Assembly (NCBI GenBank): GCA_900068845.1
Contig: CEFQ01000098.1
Span: 26,389-90,388 of the forward strand
Length of the DNA stretch: 64,000 nt
DNA from: Enterobacter ludwigii
GTDB taxonomy: Bacteria; Pseudomonadota; Gammaproteobacteria; Enterobacterales; Enterobacteriaceae
Direction: 5' to 3'
Made by a program: the position numbers and the translations under genes. The notes below the pieces were generated by a model. That model did no database searches. It was not told the origin of the DNA and saw only the letters and a list, made by a program, of their open reading frames with translations. Shown in pieces: positions 57,748-64,000 of this stretch. Each line of letters opens with the position of its first letter. Position 1 is the first letter of the stretch.

Positions 57748-57870
57748 TCAGCTCGAGCTTTAAAAACTAGGTTTTGGCCGCCTCGTCAGGCCTTAGCCCG
57801 CCCAGGCGAGTTCCATGTGAACCCGCTAAGCTGGCCCAAACGCCAAACCCGAGATTCTCAAAGGTGGCGT

Positions 57871-57899
57871 AGTATACGCCGCTCAGCCCGAGTGCTCAA
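57871..57899 (-). promoter_or_regulatory. Promoter of rpmBG
   Basis: On the minus strand TTGAGC and TATACT with a 17-base spacer, about 145 bases before rpmB. Good match to sigma-70 consensus and placed as expected for this ribosomal-protein operon; the long leader is GC-rich with several short inverted repeats. Confidence 0.75.
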
Positions 57900-57969
57900 G
57901 TCCCGAACAGATAAAGATCCCTCTGGATCGCGCAAAAATGCCCTATTTCTGTTCACTTGAATCGATGAA

Positions 57970-58626
57970 TTACAACCAACCGCGCTCAGCGAAAGAGGTA
58001 AACTCGCCGTGACCGATCACCAAATGATCAAGTAAACGTATATTGAGCAGGGCGCACGCTTGCGCTACTTTCCCCGTAATATCACGATCGGCCCGGCTGG
58101 GTTCAGCAATTCCCGAAGGGTGATTGTGCGCCAGAATCACTGCCGCCGCGTTAAGCTTGAGTGCTTCGCGCACGATTTCGCGCGGATGTACCTCCACGCT
58201 GGCAATCGACCCCGAAAACATCTTCTGCGCCTGCAGGACACGATGCTGATTATCCAAAAACAGCGCCATAAACACTTCGCGCTCCTGATGCGCCAGCACG
58301 CTCTGCAGGTAATGGCGCGTCACCTGCGGATTCTCCATAACATTTTCTCGTGCCAGCTGGCTGGCAAAAAAGCGTCTTCCCAACTCCGCTATCGCATACA
58401 GCTGCGTCATCTTGGCGCTGCCCACGCCTTTAATCTGACAAAGTTCCTCCTTACTGGCGCTCATAATGCGGTACAACGAGCCAAACTCGTTCAGCATCTG
58501 CTGCGCCAAAAGCAGCACACTGGTGCCGGTGACGCCGGTGCGCAAAAAAATGGCCAGCAGCTCGGCATCGCTCAGCACTTCTGCGCCCAATAACATCAGT
58601 TTTTCCCGTGGAGCCAGTTCCATCAT
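57970..58626 (-). CDS. radC: RadC-family JAB/MPN protein
   Basis: 218 residues: helix-hairpin-helix region ([12 protein letters not shown]) followed by a metalloprotease-like JAMM domain with HNHPSG and a downstream Asp ([16 protein letters not shown] in front). Originally linked to DNA repair, a role since withdrawn; the biochemical function is not settled. Genomic position between coaBC and rpmB is the E. coli one. The ATG at 58626 and the next at 58623 are both possible. Confidence 0.93.
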   Translation of the reverse strand: MMELAPREKLMLLGAEVLSDAELLAIFLRTGVTGTSVLLLAQQMLNEFGSLYRIMSASKEELCQIKGVGSAKMTQLYAIAELGRRFFASQLARENVMENPQVTRHYLQSVLAHQEREVFMALFLDNQHRVLQAQKMFSGSIASVEVHPREIVREALKLNAAAVILAHNHPSGIAEPSRADRDITGKVAQACALLNIRLLDHLVIGHGEFTSFAERGWL

Positions 58627-58811
58627 GACCTTATCCTCCCTGCGTTGCGGCGATTCTGCGCGTCAGCCACAGTCAACGCCAGCACGCGATTATTGATTTC
58701 AGAGCCGGCTCGCAAAGGCCGCAGGCAGGGAAAAGGCGCGCTGCGGGTTTTGTGATAAAGTTGCCTGCATCTGCCGACATTGACGCGGCAATCTGTATTG
58801 AGGCGAAGAAC

Positions 58812-60032
58812 ATGATGGGATTAGCCGGAAAGAAAATTCTGCTTGGCGTGAGCGGCGGCATTGCCGCTTATAAAGCGCCGGAGCTGGTGCGTCGGCTGCG
58901 CGATCGCGGTGCTGATGTACGCGTAATGATGACCGAAGCGGCCAAAGCGTTTATTACGCCGCTGAGCCTACAGGCGGTTTCCGGTTATCCGGTATTTGAT
59001 GATTTACTCGACCCGGCCGCAGAAGCGGCGATGGGCCATATTGAACTGGCAAAATGGGCCGACTTAATTGTGCTGGCGCCTGCAACTGCCGACCTGATTG
59101 CTCGCGTTACGGCTGGTATGGCGAACGATTTAGTCACCACCGCGAGCCTGGCAAGCGCAGCGCCCGTCGCCATCGTCCCGGCCATGAACCAGCAGATGTA
59201 TCGCGCATCGATAACCCAAGAGAATCTGCAACGTCTGCATCAGCGCGGCGTGCTGATTTGGGGGCCAGACAGCGGCAGCCAGGCGTGCGGCGATATTGGG
59301 CCTGGCCGTATGCTCGATCCGCTGGCGATTGTGGCGCACGCGCTGGAATGGGCTGCACCCGTCAACGATCTGCAACATCTCAACATTATGATCACCGCCG
59401 GTCCCACTCGCGAAGCGCTGGACCCGGTGCGTTATATCAGCAATCACAGCTCGGGTAAGATGGGCTTTGCGATTGCCGCGGCCGCGGCAAAACGCGGTGC
59501 GAAGGTGACGCTGGTTGCCGGTCCGGTGGCGCTGCCAACGCCAGCTGGCGTGCAACGCGTGGACGTCGACAGCGCGCTGGAGATGGAAGCGGCGGTGATG
59601 GCGCAAATCCAGCAACAACATATTTTCATTGCCAGCGCAGCCGTGGCAGACTACCGGGCGGCTACCATTGCCGCAGAGAAAATCAAAAAACAGGGTGGCG
59701 ACGATAGCGTCACGCTGCAGTTGGTGAAGAACCCGGATATTGTCGCAGGCGTAGCGGCGTTGCAGGCACATCGCCCTTATGTTGTGGGGTTTGCTGCCGA
59801 AACCCAGAATGTGGAAGAATACGCGCGGCAAAAACGGGTGCGAAAAAACCTGGATCTGATTTGTGCTAACGATGTGGCGCAGGCGGGTCAGGGCTTCAAT
59901 AGCGACACCAATGCTCTTCACCTTTTTTGGCAGGAAGGAGAAAAAGTCTTACCGCTCAGTGATAAGACGCTCCTTGGCCAACAATTAATAGACGAGATTG
60001 TCAGCCGTTATGATGAAAAAAATCGACGTTAA
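58812..60032 (+). CDS. coaBC: CoaBC, phosphopantothenoylcysteine synthetase/decarboxylase
   Basis: Bifunctional coenzyme A enzyme (Dfp). N-terminal flavin-dependent decarboxylase with [10 protein letters not shown], catalytic His in [18 protein letters not shown] and the active-site Cys in [14 protein letters not shown]-terminal CTP-dependent synthetase with [18 protein letters not shown] and the dimer-interface Lys region. About 406 residues as in E. coli. Tandem ATGs at 58812 and 58815; the second aligns exactly with the E. coli start. The frame extends upstream but is not conserved. Overlaps dut by about 20 bases. Confidence 0.97.
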   Translation: MMGLAGKKILLGVSGGIAAYKAPELVRRLRDRGADVRVMMTEAAKAFITPLSLQAVSGYPVFDDLLDPAAEAAMGHIELAKWADLIVLAPATADLIARVTAGMANDLVTTASLASAAPVAIVPAMNQQMYRASITQENLQRLHQRGVLIWGPDSGSQACGDIGPGRMLDPLAIVAHALEWAAPVNDLQHLNIMITAGPTREALDPVRYISNHSSGKMGFAIAAAAAKRGAKVTLVAGPVALPTPAGVQRVDVDSALEMEAAVMAQIQQQHIFIASAAVADYRAATIAAEKIKKQGGDDSVTLQLVKNPDIVAGVAALQAHRPYVVGFAAETQNVEEYARQKRVRKNLDLICANDVAQAGQGFNSDTNALHLFWQEGEKVLPLSDKTLLGQQLIDEIVSRYDEKNRR

Positions 60033-60468
60033 AATTCTTGATGTACGTGTGGGCAATGAATTTCCGCTGCCAACTTATGCAACCTCTGGTTCTGCAGGTC
60101 TCGATTTACGCGCCTGCCTTGATGGCGCGCTGGAAATCGCACCGGGCATGACCACGCTGGTGCCAACAGGCCTGGCGATTCACATTGCCGATCCAAGCCT
60201 GGCAGCCGTGATATTGCCGCGCTCCGGTCTCGGCCATAAGCATGGCATCGTGCTCGGCAACCTGGTGGGTTTGATCGACTCCGATTATCAGGGTCAGCTC
60301 ATGGTTTCGGTCTGGAACCGCGGCCAGGACAGCTTCACGCTGCAGCCCGGCGACCGCTTAGCACAGCTGGTCTTCGTGCCGGTCGTTCAGGCCGAATTTA
60401 ATCTGGTGGAAGATTTTGACACCAGCGACCGCGGCGCAGGCGGCTTCGGTCACTCAGGCCGTCAGTAA
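60010..60468 (+). CDS. dut: Dut, dUTP diphosphatase
   Basis: Trimeric enzyme converting dUTP to dUMP, preventing uracil incorporation and feeding dTMP synthesis. 151-152 residues. The five dUTPase motifs are visible, including [34 protein letters not shown] and the C-terminal P-loop-like [10 protein letters not shown]. Tandem ATGs at 60010 and 60013; both lie inside the end of coaBC. A small hairpin with T5 (60539-60558) follows before slmA. Confidence 0.97.
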   Translation: MMKKIDVKILDVRVGNEFPLPTYATSGSAGLDLRACLDGALEIAPGMTTLVPTGLAIHIADPSLAAVILPRSGLGHKHGIVLGNLVGLIDSDYQGQLMVSVWNRGQDSFTLQPGDRLAQLVFVPVVQAEFNLVEDFDTSDRGAGGFGHSGRQ

Positions 60469-60584
60469 CACGCAACACTTTTTGCTTAGCCATCTTTTTA
60501 TTTCTTGTCGCCACAGGCCGCTTTGCTTGTGGCAGATGAGGCAGTATTGCCTGTTTTTGGTGAATTTCAGGGGTGTTGAAGGTC

Positions 60585-61181
60585 ATGGCAGAAAAAAAAG
60601 TCGCGAAACGGAACCGTCGCGAAGAGATTTTGCAGGCGCTAGCGCAGATGCTGGAGTCGGGCGATGGCAGTCAGCGCATCACCACCGCGAAGCTGGCAGC
60701 CAATGTAGGCGTTTCGGAAGCGGCGCTGTATCGCCACTTTCCCAGCAAAACGCGCATGTTCGACAGCCTGATCGAATTTATTGAAGACAGTCTGATTACC
60801 CGCATCAATCTGATCCTGAAAGATGAAAAAGAGACGCTGACGCGACTGCGTTTAATCGTGCAGCTGATTCTGGGATTTGGTGAGCGTAATCCGGGGCTGA
60901 CGCGTATTTTGACCGGCCATGCACTGATGTTTGAACAGGATCGCCTGCAAGGGCGTATCAATCAATTGTTTGAACGCATTGAAGTGCAGCTGCGCCAGGT
61001 GATGCGTGAAAAGAAAATGCGCGATGGCGAAGGTTTCCAGAACGACGAAACGCTGCTGGCGAGCCAGTTACTGGCATTTTGTGAGGGGTTGTTGTCGCGC
61101 TATGTGCGCTCCGAGTTCCGCTTCCGTCCGACCGCAGATTTCGAGAGCCGCTGGCCGCTGATGGCCGCGCAGTTGGTTTAA
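60585..61181 (+). CDS. slmA: SlmA, nucleoid-occlusion factor
   Basis: TetR-family DNA-binding protein that blocks FtsZ ring assembly over the chromosome. 198 residues as in E. coli. Helix-turn-helix [20 protein letters not shown] (about 34-53) and an all-helical dimer domain ([16 protein letters not shown]). The ATG at 60585 ([16 protein letters not shown]) is the family start. Convergent with pyrE. Confidence 0.96.
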   Translation: MAEKKVAKRNRREEILQALAQMLESGDGSQRITTAKLAANVGVSEAALYRHFPSKTRMFDSLIEFIEDSLITRINLILKDEKETLTRLRLIVQLILGFGERNPGLTRILTGHALMFEQDRLQGRINQLFERIEVQLRQVMREKKMRDGEGFQNDETLLASQLLAFCEGLLSRYVRSEFRFRPTADFESRWPLMAAQLV

Positions 61182-61194
61182 AATAGCAGGTCAG

Positions 61195-61238
61195 CATGAA
61201 TGCCGACCCTACAGCGTAGGGTTGCCATTCATGGCAAC
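61195..61238. repeat. Nested palindromic element between slmA and pyrE
   Basis: CATGAATG (61195-61202) pairs with CATTCATG (61226-61233) around an inner stem CCCTAC/GTAGGG; alternatively GTTGCCA/TGGCAAC (61221-61238) forms a competing hairpin. No T tract. It resembles dispersed extragenic palindromes in enterobacterial genomes; only one copy is in this window. Confidence 0.6.
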
Positions 61239-61268
61239 CTCATTACACATCGCGCAATTGCCCGGTCG

Positions 61269-61910
61269 TTAAATCCCGTACTCTTTGCGATAGGCGCGCA
61301 CTTTCGCCAGATGATCCGCCATCTCCGGCTTTTCTTCCAGATAATCAATCAGCTCAGCGAGCGTAATAATTGCAGTGACTTTGCACTTATAGTCGCGTTC
61401 CACTTCCTGAATCGCCGAAATATCGCTGCGTCCACGCTCCTGACGATCCAGCGAAATCAACACACCGGCTAACGTAGCGTTGTGCGCACTGATAATATCC
61501 ATTGATTCACGAATCGCGGTGCCAGCGGTGATCACGTCATCCACCAGCATCACTTTGCCTTGCAGTGGGCTGCCCACCAGTAAGCCGCCTTCGCCGTGAT
61601 CTTTGGCTTCTTTGCGGTTAAAGCAGTAAGGCACGTCGCGCTCATGATGATCGGCCAGCGCCACCGCGGTAGTGGTGGCAATCGGGATGCCTTTATAAGC
61701 CGGGCCGAACAGAAGGTCGAAATCGACGCCGCCATCCACCAGCGCCTGCGCATAGAAACGGCCCAGCAGCGCTAAATCGCGACCGGTATTAAACAGTCCA
61801 GCGTTAAAGAAATAGGGACTTTTACGACCCGACTTCAGGGTGAACTCACCAAACTTCAGCACCCCTTTGTTCAGGGCGAATTCAATAAACTGACGCTGCC
61901 AGGCTTTCAT
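61269..61910 (-). CDS. pyrE: PyrE, orotate phosphoribosyltransferase
   Basis: Adds ribose-5-phosphate from PRPP to orotate in UMP synthesis. 213 residues as in E. coli. Orotate-site [16 protein letters not shown] and PRPP-binding [13 protein letters not shown]. Lies downstream of rph behind a hairpin that in E. coli works as a UTP-sensitive attenuator. Confidence 0.97.
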   Translation of the reverse strand: MKAWQRQFIEFALNKGVLKFGEFTLKSGRKSPYFFNAGLFNTGRDLALLGRFYAQALVDGGVDFDLLFGPAYKGIPIATTTAVALADHHERDVPYCFNRKEAKDHGEGGLLVGSPLQGKVMLVDDVITAGTAIRESMDIISAHNATLAGVLISLDRQERGRSDISAIQEVERDYKCKVTAIITLAELIDYLEEKPEMADHLAKVRAYRKEYGI

Positions 61911-61930
61911 TTCTTACTCCTCAAATAAAG

Positions 61931-61952
61931 AAAAGGCGACTCTATGGTCGCC
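61931..61952 (-). terminator. pyrE attenuator
   Basis: On the minus strand GGCGAC - CATAGA - GTCGCC followed by TTTTC and a T-rich stretch, 8 bases after the rph stop and about 21 before the pyrE start. In E. coli translation of the rph end at low UTP suppresses termination here; the spacing fits the same mechanism. Confidence 0.85.
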
Positions 61953-61959
61953 TGTTACA

Positions 61960-62676
61960 TCAATTATTTAGCGCTGCTTTCTGCGCCTGAATCAACTGCT
62001 CAATGCCACCTCGCGCCAGCGCCAGCAGCTGCAGTAACTCGTCGTGGCTGAACGGCTCACCTTCTGCGGTGCCCTGCACTTCAATCATGCGACCGTCTTC
62101 GGTCATCACAACGTTCATGTCAGTTTCGGCTGCGGCATCTTCGACATATTCCAAATCGCACAGCGCTTCAGCGCCCACGATACCGACGGAAATCGCCGCC
62201 ACCATGCCTTTCAACGGGCTGGCTTTCAGCTTGCCAGCGGCAACCAGCGCATTCAACGCATCGGCCAGCGCCACGCAGGCACCGGTAATGGATGCGGTGC
62301 GCGTGCCGCCATCCGCCTGAATGACGTCGCAATCCAGCGTGATGGTAAATTCACCCAGTGCTTCCAAATCTACTGCCGCGCGCAGTGAACGGGCGATCAG
62401 GCGCTGAATCTCCAGCGTACGTCCGCCTTGTTTACCCTTGGCCGCTTCACGCGGCATACGGCTGTGAGTGGAACGTGGCAGCATGCCATATTCAGCGGTA
62501 ATCCAGCCTTGACCTTTGCCTTTGAGGAAACGTGGCACGCTCTCTTCGACGGTTGCGGTGCACAGCACTTTGGTTTCGCCGAACTCAACGAGCACTGAGC
62601 CTTCTGCATGTTTGGTGTAGTGACGCGTAATAGTGACGGGACGTGTTTCAGATGCACTACGGCCTGCTGGACGCAT
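61960..62676 (-). CDS. rph: Rph, RNase PH
   Basis: Phosphate-dependent 3' exoribonuclease that trims tRNA precursors and structured RNAs; hexameric ring. 238 residues with an intact frame to the end (KAALNN), unlike E. coli K-12 MG1655 where rph is frameshifted and pyrE expression is lowered. [13 protein letters not shown] start, [20 protein letters not shown] phosphate-site region, and [15 protein letters not shown]. Confidence 0.97.
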   Translation of the reverse strand: MRPAGRSASETRPVTITRHYTKHAEGSVLVEFGETKVLCTATVEESVPRFLKGKGQGWITAEYGMLPRSTHSRMPREAAKGKQGGRTLEIQRLIARSLRAAVDLEALGEFTITLDCDVIQADGGTRTASITGACVALADALNALVAAGKLKASPLKGMVAAISVGIVGAEALCDLEYVEDAAAETDMNVVMTEDGRMIEVQGTAEGEPFSHDELLQLLALARGGIEQLIQAQKAALNN

Positions 62677-62710
62677 GGTTTCTCTCCGGCTTGCTTAGGT
62701 TTGGCTGCGC

Positions 62711-62739
62711 ATTATACGGACTTCGTGCGCGGCTGTCCC
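62711..62739 (-). promoter_or_regulatory. Promoter of rph-pyrE
   Basis: On the minus strand GGGACA and a perfect TATAAT with a 17-base spacer, 35 bases before rph. Confidence 0.7.
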
Positions 62740-62793
62740 GCCCACGATCGGCACAATTCCGGATGAGTGGGCGCAATAAAAGAGAGTGACTTT

Positions 62794-63231
62794 TTAAAAT
62801 GCGACGCATACCAGTGAATCAACTCGCATCACTGATTGCTGGTCAAAGCGCTTTTTGTAGATATCACGCAATGTGTTGATGCTGTCAGAACTGATGCGAT
62901 CCGGGTTGTGAGTCAACATCAGCGTTTTACTGTGATCCGTTGCTCGCTTAGCGTGCTCGCCCGGCCGCTGCACATCAGATACTGATAATCCTTCTTTAAA
63001 GCGCGGCGTGACATCATTATCGATAAACTGCTGCCATTCCAGAGTGCTAATGGTACTGCCATCGGGTTTATTCATGTCAAACCACAGCGTAGTTTGCATC
63101 ATGATCTCTCCCGCACCACACACCGCAACAGGCGCAGTATTCGGCGGAATCTGTTTAAACGAGGGTGACGGTGTCTGACATCCAGCCAGCAGTAACGTCA
63201 ATAAAGCAAGCAGAGTCGCAGAGCGCAACAT
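62794..63231 (-). CDS. Putative lipoprotein, DUF3574-like
   Basis: 145-residue exported lipoprotein. Signal peptide with lipobox LLLAGC (Cys18). The rest has a short conserved-looking domain (MQTTLWFDMNKPDG, WQQFIDNDVTPRFKEGLSV, SINTLRDIYKKRFDQQSVMRV) that I tentatively place in the DUF3574 family; no function known. I chose the ATG at 63231 because AAGG then lies nine bases upstream; an ATG at 63240 is too close to it. It is inserted between rph and yicC, which are adjacent and divergent in E. coli. Confidence 0.75.
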   Translation of the reverse strand: MLRSATLLALLTLLLAGCQTPSPSFKQIPPNTAPVAVCGAGEIMMQTTLWFDMNKPDGSTISTLEWQQFIDNDVTPRFKEGLSVSDVQRPGEHAKRATDHSKTLMLTHNPDRISSDSINTLRDIYKKRFDQQSVMRVDSLVCVAF

Positions 63232-63388
63232 CACAATCATCCTTATAAGCGAACCAGCGATAAGCATAAGTGCCTGTTGCTAAAAGCGGTAATTTTTTGT
63301 TATTCAAGCTTATGTACGCTTATGCCTGTTAGCGTCGAGCCGGCCTCGCTATACTTCACCCAACATTTCTGAAAATGAGAAGACGATT

Positions 63389-64000
63389 ATGATCCGCAGT
63401 ATGACCGCTTACGCCCGCCGCGAAGCCAAAGGCCACTGGGGCAGCGCCGCCTGGGAACTTCGTTCTGTTAACCAGCGTTATCTGGAAACGTACATCCGTC
63501 TGCCGGAGCAATTTCGTGGTCTGGAGCCGGTAATCCGCGAGCGCATCCGTAATCGCCTGACGCGCGGTAAAATCGAGTGCAATCTGCGTTACGACGCTGA
63601 TGCCAGCGCGCAAGGCGAACTGCAGCTGAATGAATCGCTGGCTAAACAACTGGTGCAGGCTGCCAATTGGGTGAAGATGCAGAGCGATGAGGGCGCGATC
63701 AACCCGCTGGATATTCTGCGCTGGCCGGGCGTGATGTCCGCACAAGAGCAGGATTTAGACGCCATCAACGCCGAACTGCTGGTCGCGCTGGATGGCGCGT
63801 TAGATGACTTTATCGAAGCGCGTGAAAGTGAAGGTACTGCGCTGAAGGCGATGATTGAACAGCGCCTGGAAGGCGTATCGCATGAGGTCAGCAAAGTACG
63901 CGCGCAAATGCCAGAAGTGATTAAATGGCAGCGCGAGCGTCTGGTGACCAAGCTGGAAGAAGCCGAAGTACAGCTGGAAAATAATCGCCTTGAGCAGGAA
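63389..64000 (+). CDS. yicC: YicC, endoribonuclease family (3' partial)
   Basis: The frame opens at an ATG at 63389 (MIRSMTAYARREAKGHWGSA) and runs off the window end, giving 204 of about 287 residues. Near-identical to E. coli YicC (SVNQRYLETYIRLPEQF, ANWVKMQSDEGAINPLDILRWPGVM). YicC-family proteins are reported RNA endonucleases involved in small-RNA turnover. Divergent from the lipoprotein gene. Confidence 0.95.
   Translation, partial: MIRSMTAYARREAKGHWGSAAWELRSVNQRYLETYIRLPEQFRGLEPVIRERIRNRLTRGKIECNLRYDADASAQGELQLNESLAKQLVQAANWVKMQSDEGAINPLDILRWPGVMSAQEQDLDAINAELLVALDGALDDFIEARESEGTALKAMIEQRLEGVSHEVSKVRAQMPEVIKWQRERLVTKLEEAEVQLENNRLEQE

Noticed and set aside
57910-57931. GATCC/GGATC hairpin after radC as a terminator
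   Set aside because: Stem of only five pairs and a poor T tail; not listed as a feature.

Overview
The window is a chromosomal segment of a gamma-proteobacterium of the order Enterobacterales. Gene order and close protein similarity to Escherichia coli, together with a Klebsiella/Serratia-type waaE and a moderately high GC content, suggest Erwiniaceae (Pantoea/Erwinia-like). This assignment is by eye, without a database search. Two blocks that lie far apart in E. coli K-12 are joined here between cpxA and trmL: cytR-ftsN-hslVU-rraA-zapB-glpFKX-fpr-yiiQ-tpiA-cdh-sbp-pfkA-fieF-cpxPRA, and trmL-cysE-gpsA-secB-grxC-yibN-envC-yibQ-tdh-kbl-hldD-waa-coaD-mutM-rpmGB-radC-coaBC-dut-slmA-pyrE-rph-yicC.

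Layout. 1-12.6 kb: regulation, division and heat-shock protease genes (cytR, ftsN, hslVU, rraA, zapB), glycerol uptake and use (glpF, glpK, glpX), an emrD-type exporter, fpr, yiiQ and tpiA. 12.65-13.4 kb: cdh. 13.5-27.1 kb: an accessory catabolic island inserted between cdh and sbp. It holds a LacI-type regulator, two HisD/HpsN-type dehydrogenases, two tandem-domain NTF2/SnoaL-like proteins, two paralogous MFS transporters, an amidase, an SDR, an alpha/beta-hydrolase, an HpcH/HpaI aldolase and a bicupin. Three near-identical LacI-type palindromes lie in its two control regions. 27.1-33.3 kb: sbp, pfkA, fieF and the Cpx envelope-stress system with a CpxR box and the CpxQ small RNA. 33.3-39.3 kb: trmL, cysE, gpsA, secB, grxC, yibN, envC and yibQ. 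39.3-56 kb: lipopolysaccharide inner and outer core genes (hldD, waaF, waaC, waaQ, waaG, waaA, waaE plus five less certain glycosyltransferases and a NodB-type deacetylase), interrupted by tdh-kbl. 56-64 kb: coaD, mutM, ribosomal proteins L33 and L28, radC, coaBC, dut, slmA, pyrE, rph, a lipoprotein gene, and the 5' part of yicC.

How the genes work together. The island looks like one regulon. The regulator shares a transcript with the NTF2-like pair and the first dehydrogenase. A divergent unit carries one transporter and the amidase. A third, six-gene unit carries the second dehydrogenase, the SDR, the second transporter, the hydrolase, the pyruvate-type aldolase and the bicupin. This suggests uptake, hydrolysis of an amide or ester bond, oxidation of alcohol groups and retro-aldol cleavage of an unidentified compound. 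I could not name the substrate, and this is the most likely undescribed system in the window. Compared with E. coli, menA (between hslU and rraA) and gpmM (between yibN and envC) are absent from their usual positions, and no recognisable O-antigen ligase (waaL) lies in the LPS block.
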